A stretch of DNA of 64,000 bases from Allomuricauda sp. GTDB taxonomy: Bacteria; Bacteroidota; Bacteroidia; Flavobacteriales; Flavobacteriaceae. The translations under genes and the position numbers were made by a program. Below the pieces are notes generated by a model. It saw only the letters and a list, made by a program, of their open reading frames with translations, did no database searches and had not been told where the DNA came from. Below are positions 1 through 8,484 of the stretch, in pieces; position 1 is the first letter of the stretch; the number at the start of each line of letters is the position of its first letter. The stretch is from the NCBI RefSeq assembly GCF_013911645.1, contig NZ_JACESV010000002.1, positions 372,001-436,000 on the forward strand, in the 5' to 3' direction.

Positions 1-96
1 AACGCTCTTTTCAAAAATCTGTTTGTCCTTCCAAAAGTCAAGAATTTCTTCAGATACTTTTGGCAAATCCAATCCCTTATGTTCCGCAAACTTCAT
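1..96 (-). CDS. ileS: Isoleucine-tRNA ligase, N-terminal fragment (cut by window edge)
   Basis: The first 32 codons of a gene that runs out of the left edge. The N-terminus reads MKFAEHKGLDLPK, followed by an EEILDFWK segment and IFEKSV, which I recognise as the usual opening of Bacteroidota isoleucyl-tRNA synthetases. That enzyme charges tRNA-Ile in the cytoplasm. The ATG lies at 94-96 on the minus strand, and a TAATTTTG -7-like box lies about 30 bp upstream. Nothing can be said about the HIGH or KMSKS motifs, which lie outside the window. The identification rests on a short stretch but the match is characteristic. Confidence 0.8.
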   Translation of the reverse strand, partial: MKFAEHKGLDLPKVSEEILDFWKDKQIFEKSV

Positions 97-127
97 ATAC
101 TGCTTCTTCTACTAGAATTCAAGTTTG

Positions 128-135
128 CAAAATTA
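128..135 (-). promoter_or_regulatory. Possible -7 promoter box for ileS
   Basis: TAATTTTG on the minus strand matches the Bacteroidota -7 consensus TAnnTTTG and lies 31 bp from the ileS start codon. I see no convincing TTTG -33 element at the expected spacing, so this is tentative. Confidence 0.35.
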
Positions 136-276
136 TAAATTTAGATGGAATTACACCCTCCCTTTTTGCATTAGAATTCACTTAATTCCCTTAACCTAAA
201 TATGATAAGCACCAAATCAATTCTTAACATAAATTTCCTTATATTGATTCCTCATTAACACTTAACCATATATATC

Positions 277-591
277 ATGAAAAAAGTACTAATTGCCGCA
301 ATGGCACTGACCTTGTCCATGTCTGTTATGACTTCTTGTAGGGACACTAAGGACAAAACCGAGGAGGCTTCGGAAGAAGCTGCAAAAAGCTTGGAGGAGG
401 CTGGTGAGGATTTAGAGAAGGCCGCCGAAGATGCTTCCGACGCCATGAAAGAAGCTGGCGAAGATGCCAAAGAAATGGGCGAAAAGGCCCTGGACAGCAT
501 TAAAAAAGCTGGTGAAGAAACCATAGATGCTGCAAAAGAGGCTGGCGAAGATGTAAAAGAAGCTGCGAAAAAAGCTATTGATAGCATCTAG
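277..591 (+). CDS. Small lipoprotein with LEA/apolipoprotein-like amphipathic repeats
   Basis: 104 aa. The N-terminus is a lipoprotein signal with the lipobox around Cys-21 (VMTSC). The rest is nearly all Ala, Glu, Lys, Asp and Gly in an irregular helical repeat, with the unit EAGED recurring three times between residues about 42 and 93. Such composition is typical of LEA-like or apolipoprotein-like amphipathic helices, which bind membranes or protect proteins during stress; the function here is inference. It probably sits as a peripheral lipoprotein in the cell envelope. It is monocistronic: a strong palindromic terminator follows about 40 bp after the stop. An open frame on the opposite strand merely mirrors its biased composition. 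Confidence 0.8.
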   Translation: MKKVLIAAMALTLSMSVMTSCRDTKDKTEEASEEAAKSLEEAGEDLEKAAEDASDAMKEAGEDAKEMGEKALDSIKKAGEETIDAAKEAGEDVKEAAKKAIDSI

Positions 592-630
592 CTTTATGCT
601 AACTCAAGACGAAATCTCAACAAAAAAAGG

Positions 631-658
631 AGGCTCGGAAATTTCCGAGCCTTTATCT
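631..658. terminator. Bidirectional intrinsic terminator
   Basis: A perfect 22-bp palindrome at 631-652 (aggctcgg-aaattt-ccgagcct) is flanked by an A-run on the left (622-628) and a T-rich tail on the right. It lies between the convergent lipoprotein gene and the TonB receptor gene and can serve both. Confidence 0.85.
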
Positions 659-3079
659 TTAAAACGCATACCCTAATCCTACAACCAAATTGGTTCCCGG
701 GGCGGTTATACCGGATGAGTACATTCGGTATCTTTGGTTTGTCATGTTTTCCAGACTCACAGATGCCTTTAAAGCATTGGTTATTTGATATTGCGACCTA
801 AAATTTAAAGTGTACCATGATGGCGAATAGGGGTTCCCGTTGGCATCGCTCGCATACATATAGGTTTTGCCCTGTTCGGAAATCGCCAAATCATCGTTAC
901 TTACCTCTCCGTTATAGTTGACGAATACATCTGCTTTTAACTTTTGATTTTCCCAAATCAAATGTACATCGCCAAAAGTGGGCGCGGCGTGGCGGGATGG
1001 GCTATCGGTTCCATCATCGTCCTCTTCAATTCCTTTTGTTAAGGTTAAATTGGTGTTTAAGGAAAGATGTTCGTTAAAATAGGCTTCCAATCCAAACTCA
1101 AAACCATACACATAGGCCTTGGCTGCATTTTGTATTGCCTGCACATTGCTTGGTTCTCCATTGTACTCAATTTCGGTTTGCCCACCGAAGGTGAAATCTC
1201 TTCGCACTAAAGCATCGACCAAGTAAGTGTAGTAAGTGGCACCTTTTAAAACCAAAACATCATTAAAGTTTTTTCTGAGCCCCAGCTCGCCATTGTAGGC
1301 ATATTCGGGTTCCAAATCGGGGTTGGGCACTACTACCGAGCCAGGTTCGGAGTCAAATATTTTTCCGATATCATCAATATTGGGTGCTCTAAACCCGGTA
1401 GATCCGTTCAAAGTGACCTGTAAATCGGACCTTGGGAACCAGCTAAGCCCCAAACTTCCGGTAAGGGCTCCGGTTACAATATCTGCCTCATCAAAAGGAA
1501 AGGGGTAATAGGTGGTATCGAAAATAGCATCTACCCAAACTTGGCTATACCGGATTCCCGATAATAAAGTAAGGTTAGGCTTTAATTGATACTCTCCATT
1601 TATATACCCGGCCAAGGTTTGCCATGTGGAACCATCGGGATATCTTGAAGCTGTTTCCGCTACTTCATCCGTTTCAATATTTTGCATGCTTCCTTTGGAA
1701 TCGACCTTGTTGAAAACATACTCGGCGCCATAATACAAATGCAAGTTTCCTATTTTCTTGTTTTCAAAATCCAAGTTTACGGATAGGGCATCTACTTTCT
1801 CCCTGGTTGAATAAAGTTCAGGGTCTTGAAAGCCCCTGTCGTGCCTACTTTCTTCAAAAAATTGATAGGCCGTGGTCAGTTTTACCCCGTCATAGAATTT
1901 GTTTTTTCCTTTTTGGGTGATTTGAAAATTTCCCATGAACCATTTTTGTGGGCCATAGTACCATTCTGCCGAACGAAGCCCCTCACCATCGTTGGTTGGA
2001 CGAATCAATCTGTCATACCTTGGAAAATCCGATGTTTCGGAATAATACAATCCCAAATCGTAGTTCCAAGTGCTATTGGGTTTATAGGTGAACTTTTGTA
2101 GCAGATTGACCTGGTCGTATCCTGAACCCACTTGTTTTTTAGGTTCATCATTCGCAACCAAAACATCGGTTCCGTTCTCACGAACCACATAATTGTTTCG
2201 CAAATAGGATTCAGGCCCGTGCTTGCCCATCTTCAGATCATCAAAATTGTTGTAGGTAAAGCTGGTGTAGGATGCCCACTTTTGCTTTCCAAAATTAAAA
2301 TCAATGTGGGCGGTGTTCTCATTATTGGCGGTCGAATATCGGTAGTTCACATTTGCAGAAAAAGCGAGGCTATCTGTAAAAGAAAAACGTGGCTTTTGTG
2401 TGTAAAAATTCATTACACCTCCAATGGCATCACTACCGTAGATTACCGAACCCGGACCAAAGGTCACCTCTGTTTTTTTGATGGTGAACGGGTCAATGGA
2501 TATCACATTTTGAAGGTTTCCGCCTCGGAATATGGCATTGTTCATTCGAACTCCATCTACGGACAATAGTATTCTGTTGGTGGCAAACCCCCTGATCATG
2601 GGGCTGCCGCCACCCAATTGACTTTTTTGCACAAATACTTTTCCGCTATGCTGCAAAAGGTCTGCGGAGGTTTGGGGGTTTGCAAACGCTATACTACGGG
2701 CATCAAAAGTTTCAATTTTTTGAGGGATGTGTTTTTTCTGCTGCTCCCATTTGGAGACGGACATCACTACTTCTTGAAGTTCTTCTGTTTTTAGGTGGAG
2801 ATAGACCCGGTTGCCTCGCCTTTCTATTTGATTTTTGGTAGTGGTATAGGTTGCATAACTAATATGTTTAAAAGTGATTTTTTCATCAGACGAAAAAATA
2901 TCGAGCTCACTTTTTCCATTGAAATCTGTTACCGTAGTCTTACTCTGATCTTTGTTGAAAATCGCAATGTTGTCCACTGGCACTCCAGTATCTGCATCCA
3001 AAACGGTTACTTCTTGGGCATAAAATGTTAGGGTGAAAAATAGAAGAATTAGAGGTAAGGTTGATTTTAGGTTTTGCAT
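659..3079 (-). CDS. TonB-dependent outer-membrane receptor (haem/siderophore-type)
   Basis: 806 aa. The order is a signal peptide (residues 1-21, ending FYAQ), a carboxypeptidase-like regulatory domain (about 22-105), a plug domain (about 120-230, with SGKVFVQKSQLGGGSPMIRG and GPGSVIYGSDAIGGVM), then a 22-strand-type barrel ending in the aromatic terminus GLGYAF. A FRAP motif near residue 560 followed by NPDLEPE is typical of haem and siderophore receptors but not diagnostic of substrate. It would import a large ligand across the outer membrane using TonB energy. Its start codon lies two bases after the recO stop, so the two are probably co-transcribed. No SusD-like partner or haem-uptake neighbour is present, so the ligand is unknown. 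Confidence 0.9.
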   Translation of the reverse strand: MQNLKSTLPLILLFFTLTFYAQEVTVLDADTGVPVDNIAIFNKDQSKTTVTDFNGKSELDIFSSDEKITFKHISYATYTTTKNQIERRGNRVYLHLKTEELQEVVMSVSKWEQQKKHIPQKIETFDARSIAFANPQTSADLLQHSGKVFVQKSQLGGGSPMIRGFATNRILLSVDGVRMNNAIFRGGNLQNVISIDPFTIKKTEVTFGPGSVIYGSDAIGGVMNFYTQKPRFSFTDSLAFSANVNYRYSTANNENTAHIDFNFGKQKWASYTSFTYNNFDDLKMGKHGPESYLRNNYVVRENGTDVLVANDEPKKQVGSGYDQVNLLQKFTYKPNSTWNYDLGLYYSETSDFPRYDRLIRPTNDGEGLRSAEWYYGPQKWFMGNFQITQKGKNKFYDGVKLTTAYQFFEESRHDRGFQDPELYSTREKVDALSVNLDFENKKIGNLHLYYGAEYVFNKVDSKGSMQNIETDEVAETASRYPDGSTWQTLAGYINGEYQLKPNLTLLSGIRYSQVWVDAIFDTTYYPFPFDEADIVTGALTGSLGLSWFPRSDLQVTLNGSTGFRAPNIDDIGKIFDSEPGSVVVPNPDLEPEYAYNGELGLRKNFNDVLVLKGATYYTYLVDALVRRDFTFGGQTEIEYNGEPSNVQAIQNAAKAYVYGFEFGLEAYFNEHLSLNTNLTLTKGIEEDDDGTDSPSRHAAPTFGDVHLIWENQKLKADVFVNYNGEVSNDDLAISEQGKTYMYASDANGNPYSPSWYTLNFRSQYQITNALKASVSLENMTNQRYRMYSSGITAPGTNLVVGLGYAF

Positions 3080-3081
3080 TG

Positions 3082-3801
3082 TTAGGTAAATACTACATTT
3101 AATACGGCGAGGGATTTTGGTTCCCGAAATCCATATACATGTAAGCGGAAATACTGGACTACCGTTTTTAAGAGTTCTCGCCTGTTCGACTTAGTTAGTT
3201 GTATTCCTTGTAGTGCCTCAAAATTCGTGCCTAAAAATTTCTTAAAGTTTTCCAGATTTTCATTCTGAATCAAGGGATTAAGCGATGGCTCATTACAGAA
3301 ATGGCCTTCCAAAAGATCAAAAAATAGCGAGTTTTGGTAAGAAGTGTCTGGATAGAAGCCCAAATACTTGGTAAGATTGAGCAAAAACAGGATGTGAAAA
3401 TTAGGCGAGAGCTTATGCGCATCCATCCAATGGAGGGCATACTCCAAATAGTTGAAAAGGCCTTCGTCCTGTTCTTGTTCCTGAATACTGTTTCCCAACA
3501 TTTCGGCCAAAAATAGCACCACACTGTTCTTTACAACATCGGTGTGCATGGTTTGGTAAGGAATGGCCACCCTAACATCGCGGATACTTTCCAAAGTGCC
3601 CTTGTTTTTATGATTGGCCACAATCTCCAACTGCATCAGGGGAAGAAAATAAGCAGGTCTAATTTTAGCCTTTTTGGAAGCGAGAACTCCTTTTAGCAAA
3701 TACGATTTTACCCCATCGGACTGTGTAAAGGCCCTAACAATAAGGCTGGTGTCCCCATATTTTAGGGAAGAGAGAACAATGGCCTTTGTTGTGATTTGCA
3801 T
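3082..3801 (-). CDS. recO: DNA repair protein RecO
   Basis: 239 aa. The N-terminal OB-fold opens MQITTKAIVLSSLKYGDTS, the standard Bacteroidota RecO start, followed by the helical domain with the conserved LTKYLGFYPD segment near residue 150. RecO works with RecR and RecF to load RecA on SSB-coated single-stranded DNA. The Zn-binding cysteines of some RecO proteins are not evident. It is immediately followed by the TonB receptor gene. The leader is unusual: a strong stem-loop plus T8 run ends about six bases before the ATG, so transcription from gdhA should stop just at the recO start. Confidence 0.93.
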   Translation of the reverse strand: MQITTKAIVLSSLKYGDTSLIVRAFTQSDGVKSYLLKGVLASKKAKIRPAYFLPLMQLEIVANHKNKGTLESIRDVRVAIPYQTMHTDVVKNSVVLFLAEMLGNSIQEQEQDEGLFNYLEYALHWMDAHKLSPNFHILFLLNLTKYLGFYPDTSYQNSLFFDLLEGHFCNEPSLNPLIQNENLENFKKFLGTNFEALQGIQLTKSNRRELLKTVVQYFRLHVYGFREPKSLAVLNVVFT

Positions 3802-3806
3802 GGGCT

Positions 3807-3857
3807 AAAAAAAACAGTTACCAGAAGTGTAAATGTAGCCACTACTTCTGGTAACTG
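3807..3857 (-). terminator. Intrinsic terminator abutting the recO start
   Basis: Perfect 14-bp inverted repeat (cagttaccagaagt at 3815-3828 and its complement at 3844-3857, 15-nt loop) followed on the minus strand by eight T (3814-3807). It would end transcription coming from gdhA. The recO ATG is at 3801, only five bases beyond the T run. Confidence 0.75.
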
Positions 3858-3917
3858 CCAATCTAAAATTATTTTGGTAACCGGATTAATGTCCCACTCT
3901 GGGCATGGGCGAAAATC

Positions 3918-4027
3918 CCTCGCCTTAAGGCGAGGACTTCAGTTTGTTTTTATTTCACGAGTTCCCACCTAACCTCCCCAAAGGGGAGGAACTGTTCTCC
4001 CCTCCGTTGGAGGGGTTGGGGGAGGAC
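3918..4027. repeat. Palindromic intergenic repeat cluster
   Basis: Three hairpins in about 110 bp between recO and gdhA: an 18-bp perfect palindrome cctcgcctt/aaggcgagg (3918-3935), cctcccc-aaa-ggggagg (3973-3989), and cccctcc-gtt-ggagggg (3999-4015) followed by a G-rich tail. G+C-rich units of this style recur between flavobacterial genes and behave like REP or MITE remnants. No coding potential is seen. Confidence 0.6.
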
Positions 4028-4055
4028 TCTTTAGTTGCCTTTAGGCAAAGGTAGT

Positions 4056-5396
4056 TTAAATCACTCCTTGGGCCAGCATAGCATCTGCAACCTTGACAAA
4101 GCCAGCAATATTGGCTCCTTTTACATAGTTACAATACCCGTCTTCCTCTCCATATTCCACACAAGAGTCATGGATATCGGCCATAATTCCTTTCAATCGT
4201 TTGTCCACTTCTTCCCTTGTCCAGCTAATACGAAGTGAGTTCTGGCTCATCTCCAATCCCGAAGTGGCCACACCACCTGCGTTTGAGGCCTTACCTGGTG
4301 CGAACAGAATTTTCGCATCGTGGAATGCATGAATGGCTTCTGGGGTAGAAGGCATATTTGCACCCTCTGCCACGGCAATACATCCGTTTTTGATCAAGGT
4401 AGCTGCATCGTCCCCATTCAATTCGTTTTGGGTGGCACATGGCAATGCGATATCGCAAGCAATCTTCCATGGTGTTTCTCCCTTGTGGAACTCTGCCGAT
4501 GGATATTTATCTGCATACTCAGAAATTCTTCCTCGTTTGTTGTTTTTCAAATCCATCACAAAGGCCAGTTTTTCGGCATCAATACCGTCCTTATCATAAA
4601 TGAATCCTCCTGAATCAGAAATAGTTAACACGGCACCTCCAAGTTGCAATACTTTTTCTGCGGCATATTGGGCCACGTTACCGGAACCTGAAATCACCAC
4701 TTTTTTACCTTCAAAAGTCTCGTTTCTGGTTTTGAGCATGCTATCGGCAAAGTAAACCGTACCATAACCGGTTGCTTCAGGACGAATCAAGGAGCCTCCC
4801 CAAGAAAGTCCTTTCCCTGTTAACACGCCGGTAAATTCGTTACGTATTTTCTTGTACATCCCGAACAGGAACCCGATTTCACGGGCACCTACACCTATAT
4901 CACCTGCTGGAATATCTGTATTTGGACCAATGTGTCTGCACAGCTCGGTCATAAAAGCATGGCAAAAACGCATAATCTCATCGTCCGACTTACCTTTAGG
5001 GTCAAAATCGGAACCCCCTTTACCTCCACCCATGGGCAAGGTTGTCAAACTATTTTTGAAAACTTGTTCAAAAGCCAAGAACTTAAGCACACTGGCGTTT
5101 ACGGTCGGGTGAAAACGAAGTCCCCCTTTGTACGGCCCAATGGCCGAGTTCATTTGCACACGGTAGCCACGGTTTACATGGATTTCTCCATCATCATCTA
5201 TCCATGCCACACGGAATGAAATCAATCGCTCAGGTTCTACCATTCGCAATAGAATGTTTTTACCGTGGTATATGTCGTTCTGTGCTATGTAAGGTATCAC
5301 GGTTTCCGCAACCTCTTGCACGGCTTGTATGAACTCGGGCTCATGACCATTTCTGGCAATTACCTCATCCATAAACGCTTTTATTTTTGCTTCCAT
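4056..5396 (-). CDS. gdhA: NADP-type glutamate dehydrogenase
   Basis: 446 aa, the usual length for hexameric bacterial GDH. It catalyses reductive amination of 2-oxoglutarate to glutamate, the ammonium-assimilation step. The active-site stretch PMGGGKGGSDFDP places the catalytic lysine at about Lys-126. The upstream substrate segment reads GPYKGGLRFHP (residues 87-97), and the Rossmann motif GSGNVAQYAAEK lies near residue 240. The C-terminus AMLAQGVI is complete. It is transcribed alone, with its own upstream A+T-rich promoter region and a terminator just before recO. Confidence 0.96.
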   Translation of the reverse strand: MEAKIKAFMDEVIARNGHEPEFIQAVQEVAETVIPYIAQNDIYHGKNILLRMVEPERLISFRVAWIDDDGEIHVNRGYRVQMNSAIGPYKGGLRFHPTVNASVLKFLAFEQVFKNSLTTLPMGGGKGGSDFDPKGKSDDEIMRFCHAFMTELCRHIGPNTDIPAGDIGVGAREIGFLFGMYKKIRNEFTGVLTGKGLSWGGSLIRPEATGYGTVYFADSMLKTRNETFEGKKVVISGSGNVAQYAAEKVLQLGGAVLTISDSGGFIYDKDGIDAEKLAFVMDLKNNKRGRISEYADKYPSAEFHKGETPWKIACDIALPCATQNELNGDDAATLIKNGCIAVAEGANMPSTPEAIHAFHDAKILFAPGKASNAGGVATSGLEMSQNSLRISWTREEVDKRLKGIMADIHDSCVEYGEEDGYCNYVKGANIAGFVKVADAMLAQGVI

Positions 5397-5465
5397 GTAT
5401 GGGTTAAAATTAATTGTCTTTCCGCTCGCGAAAAGTGTTTTTTTATTGAATTATGAATTTGAGGG

Positions 5466-5473
5466 CAAAATTA
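5466..5473 (-). promoter_or_regulatory. Possible -7 promoter box for gdhA
   Basis: TAATTTTG on the minus strand, about 70 bp upstream of the gdhA ATG in a strongly A+T-rich 128-bp gap. It fits TAnnTTTG. A clear -33 element was not found. Confidence 0.4.
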
Positions 5474-5524
5474 TATTATTTCAATAATTTGAATGCATTT
5501 ATTTTATAAGTTTTTCAAAAAATG

Positions 5525-6679
5525 TTATTTCAGCGCCTGATCCAAATCAGCAATCAAGTCAGTTACATCCTCAATGCCTACGCTAAGCCTGATCAGGGCA
5601 TCGACTACACCATTTTTTTCTCGTTCTTCCTTTGGAATACTACCGTGCGACATGCTCGCCGGATGTCCCACTAAACTTTCGACACCTCCTAACGATTCAG
5701 CTAGGGTAAATATTTGAAGGTTCTCCACAATTTTGATGGCATTCTCATAGTTACCGCCCTTGGGCACAAAAGAAATCATCCCGCCAAAGCCCCTCATTTG
5801 ATTTTTGGCTACCTCGTGGTTCGGATGGTATTCAAAACCAGGCCAGTACACCTTATCGATTTTAGGATGATTCTCCAAATATTTGGCAATCAATTCCCCA
5901 TTCTCGCAATGTCGTTGCATGCGCACGTGAAGGGTTTTGATACCACGAAGGGTCAAAAAACTATCCATAGGACCACAAATACCTCCGCTGGATTTCTGGA
6001 TAAAATAGAGTTGCTCGGCCAATTTTTCATCCTTTACCGCCAAAGCCCCGACCACTACATCGCTATGTCCGGCCAAGTATTTAGTGGCAGAATGCATCAC
6101 TATATCTGCACCGAGCTTCAAAGGTTGTTGCAAGTAAGGTGTGGCAAATGTGTTGTCCACCGCTAACAGCAACTTATGCGATTTCGTGATTTCTGAAACG
6201 GCTTTAATATCAATAATGTTCATCATGGGGTTGGTAGGCGTTTCCACCCACACCAGTTTGGTATTTTTATTGATTTGCGAAGCTAGTTCCTTTATATCCG
6301 TCATTTCCGAAAAGCGAAACTTGATTCCATATTTTTCATACACTCCTTTAAAGAGTCGATAGCTGCCTCCGTATAAATCACTTGTGCAAATTACCTCATC
6401 ACCTGGGCCCAACAGCTTCATCACGGCATCTATAGCGGCCATTCCACTGCCGAAAGCCATACCAAAATTGCCGTTTTCCAAGCTGGCCACCGCATTTTCC
6501 AAAGCAGTTCTCGTAGGATTTGCCCCTCTGGAATATTCGTATCCTTTATGCCCTCCAGGAGTGGATTGCGCATAGGTAGAGGTTTGATAAATGGGAGGCA
6601 TTACCGCACCATAGGCTTTATCGGGCTGCTGCCCACCGTGAATGGCCCTACTGTTGAACTTTAACTCTTTTTTGCTCAT
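5525..6679 (-). CDS. Cystathionine gamma-synthase / trans-sulfuration PLP enzyme
   Basis: 384 aa, full length for the Cys/Met-metabolism PLP family. Landmarks are the phosphate-binding FGSGMAAIDA (residues 76-85), TSDLYGGSYRLF (99-110), the cofactor aspartate in AVDNTFATPYLQ (about Asp-175), and the Schiff-base lysine in HSATKYLAGHSD (Lys-200). The C-terminal SLGGVESLVGHPASMSHG is typical of the gamma-synthase/gamma-lyase branch. It is cytoplasmic and acts in methionine synthesis or cysteine interconversion. Sequence alone does not separate cystathionine gamma-synthase (metB) from cystathionine gamma-lyase, so no symbol is given. It stands alone between divergent and tandem single genes. Confidence 0.9.
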   Translation of the reverse strand: MSKKELKFNSRAIHGGQQPDKAYGAVMPPIYQTSTYAQSTPGGHKGYEYSRGANPTRTALENAVASLENGNFGMAFGSGMAAIDAVMKLLGPGDEVICTSDLYGGSYRLFKGVYEKYGIKFRFSEMTDIKELASQINKNTKLVWVETPTNPMMNIIDIKAVSEITKSHKLLLAVDNTFATPYLQQPLKLGADIVMHSATKYLAGHSDVVVGALAVKDEKLAEQLYFIQKSSGGICGPMDSFLTLRGIKTLHVRMQRHCENGELIAKYLENHPKIDKVYWPGFEYHPNHEVAKNQMRGFGGMISFVPKGGNYENAIKIVENLQIFTLAESLGGVESLVGHPASMSHGSIPKEEREKNGVVDALIRLSVGIEDVTDLIADLDQALK

Positions 6680-6754
6680 GCCAAAACTATCTTACTACAA
6701 ATGTATCGTTATCTTTCCGAAGTATTATTTTTGATGACCCAAAAACCTCGACCC

Positions 6755-7495
6755 ATGAAAAAGCACCTTGTAACAATCTTTTTTTTGTGCCTATTGATAA
6801 GTTGTCAAACAGAGAGCAAACTTACTTTTGAGCCAACACAGTTGTTGGGCGAAAACTGCAATGGTTGTCCAAAAATAGAGATCAACATTCCCAATGCGTT
6901 GGACGACTCCCCAGTTTCCGAGGCTATAAATATTGCGCTACAAGAAGAGATTATCAGTATTTTGTCCTTTAATGACGATGAAACCATTGATAGCGTGGAC
7001 AAAGCCCTGCAATCGTTTACTGCGAGCTACAAGGAACTTAAGGCCAAATTCCCCGATGAGGTGCAATGGGAGGCCGAGATAGATGGTACAGTAGTTTATG
7101 AGGATGAAAACATTATTACATTAGTGCTAAACTCGTACTCATTTACCGGAGGAGCACATGGATATGCTTCCACTTCTTTTTTAAATTTTGACAAAAAGCA
7201 GGGCAAGGAACTGGAAAACTCGGAACTTTTTGATGATTTGGAAGGTTTTGAAGATTTTGCAGAGTCCAAGTTCCGAATTCAGGAAAACATCCCACAGAAC
7301 AAAAATATCAATGCCACGGGCTTTATGTTCGATGGAGATGCTTTTCATTTATCGAACAACATAGGATATACCGAAGAAGGCATAGAGCTCATATATAATC
7401 AATACGAGGTAGCCTCATACGCCGATGGACCCATTATTTTAACATTGCCCTACGGTGAAATCAATACCTATTTAAAAAGAAAAGTGAAGCACTAA
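6755..7495 (+). CDS. DUF4163/DUF3298-type lipoprotein
   Basis: 246 aa from the ATG at 6755, chosen because MKKHLVTIFF begins a clean lipoprotein signal with Cys-17 (LLISC). The upstream in-frame extension to 6701 has no such character. The C-terminal half carries NSYSFTGGAHGYAS and later LTLPYGEINTYLK, hallmarks of the DUF4163-DUF3298 pair (PdaC/RsiV-like beta domains). It is presumed anchored in the periplasm or outer membrane. RsiV homologues bind lysozyme; whether this protein does is unknown. It ends convergently with the DinB-like gene, overlapping by four bases. Confidence 0.8.
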   Translation: MKKHLVTIFFLCLLISCQTESKLTFEPTQLLGENCNGCPKIEINIPNALDDSPVSEAINIALQEEIISILSFNDDETIDSVDKALQSFTASYKELKAKFPDEVQWEAEIDGTVVYEDENIITLVLNSYSFTGGAHGYASTSFLNFDKKQGKELENSELFDDLEGFEDFAESKFRIQENIPQNKNINATGFMFDGDAFHLSNNIGYTEEGIELIYNQYEVASYADGPIILTLPYGEINTYLKRKVKH

Positions 7496-7959
7496 CGGTC
7501 TCGTTCCAATGCCTTTTTTAAAGCCAAAATGGCCCCAAGGTGAAGCCCTTCGTGAAACACATTGAAAGCCAAAGCATCTTTCACATTGCTTAAACCAATT
7601 TTGGGGGTTGTCATATATTCCTTAAAAGTTTTGAATTTGCCGTGCTCATAGTCCAACTGGATAAGCTTTACCGTACTGAATAGATAGGCCGATATTTTCT
7701 CCATCTCCTCCTTTGTCGGCTCTCCTTCGGGAAATGTTCCTTTTCGGTACTTATCTATCAGTTCTTTTTCGATGGTAAACTCCATACCGCTCAATCCGTA
7801 AAACAATAATTGGGGCGTAACCACTACATGGGCTATGTTCCACCAAATATTGTTGTTGAAACCTTCGGGAATTTTAAACAAATCCTCCCTCGGTGTGTGT
7901 TCCAAATGGTCGTGAAGGATTTTTCTGTTCTTGAGAAGAATATCGAATAACTTTTCCAT
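7492..7959 (-). CDS. DinB-like superfamily protein
   Basis: 155 aa from the ATG at 7959 (MEKLFDILLKNRKIL); a longer frame to 8016 adds a tail that looks non-coding. It is a four-helix-bundle protein with metal-ligand-type histidines in WWNIAHVVVTPQ (about residues 39-50) and near the C-terminus in FHEGLHLGAILALKK, the pattern of the DinB/YfiT-like fold. Members act as metal-dependent thiol S-transferases or have unknown roles; no substrate can be named. It is transcribed alone toward the DUF3298 lipoprotein. Confidence 0.8.
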   Translation of the reverse strand: MEKLFDILLKNRKILHDHLEHTPREDLFKIPEGFNNNIWWNIAHVVVTPQLLFYGLSGMEFTIEKELIDKYRKGTFPEGEPTKEEMEKISAYLFSTVKLIQLDYEHGKFKTFKEYMTTPKIGLSNVKDALAFNVFHEGLHLGAILALKKALERDR

Positions 7960-8133
7960 GGGATGGCAATTGGTTGATGTAAAACTAGTCCTAAAATCTG
8001 AAAAAGTATCCTCCAAGCGTCATTAATCCATCATCAAAAAAACAAACACTGCCTTTAAAAGCTGTTGAATTTACATGTTCGTAATGTGTTTTGATTGTTT
8101 TTTGATTTCCTTTGTCCATCCAAAATCATTGTC

Positions 8134-8484
8134 ATGAAAAAAATATACCATTTGGGCAGTTGCTCAACCTGCAAGCGTATCCTTAAGGAATTGGAACCGT
8201 TGAACGGCGTGGAACTCCAAGAAATAAAGTCCGAGGCCATTACTCCCGAACAATTGGAACAAATGGCAGAGCTCAGCGGAAGCTATGAATCGCTTTTTAG
8301 TAGAAGAGCCATGCTTTTCCGCCAAAGAGGACTTCAGGAAAAGAATCTCTCCGAAAGTGATTACAAAGACTTGATTCTGGAGCATTATACTTTTTTAAAA
8401 AGACCCGTAATTGTAGTGGATAAAGAGATTTTTGTCGGCAACTCCAAAAAAACGGTAGAAGCTGCCAAGCAAGCCCTGCATTGA
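8134..8484 (+). CDS. ArsC/Spx-family thioredoxin-fold protein
   Basis: 116 aa from the ATG at 8134 (MKKIYHLGSCSTCKRI). The N-terminal CSTC (Cys-10, Cys-13) and the later LKRPVIVVDKEIFVGN belong to the ArsC/Spx/YffB group: a thioredoxin fold with a cis-proline RP segment. Members are arsenate reductases or thiol regulators. The absence of other arsenic genes argues against a dedicated arsenate role. The stop overlaps the start of the next gene (TGATG), so it is translationally coupled to the EamA transporter. Confidence 0.85.
   Translation: MKKIYHLGSCSTCKRILKELEPLNGVELQEIKSEAITPEQLEQMAELSGSYESLFSRRAMLFRQRGLQEKNLSESDYKDLILEHYTFLKRPVIVVDKEIFVGNSKKTVEAAKQALH

Noticed and set aside
255-587. 110-codon Ser/Ala-rich open frame on the minus strand
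   Set aside because: It mirrors the biased Ala/Glu/Lys codons of the lipoprotein at 277-591 and has no plausible start context.
2132-2569. 145-codon plus-strand frame inside the first TonB receptor gene
   Set aside because: Antisense to a well-supported 806-aa receptor; composition is not protein-like.
6682-6689. TAGTTTTG box on the minus strand before the cystathionine gamma-synthase-type gene
   Set aside because: It lies only two bases before the ATG, too close for a normal leader; probably chance.
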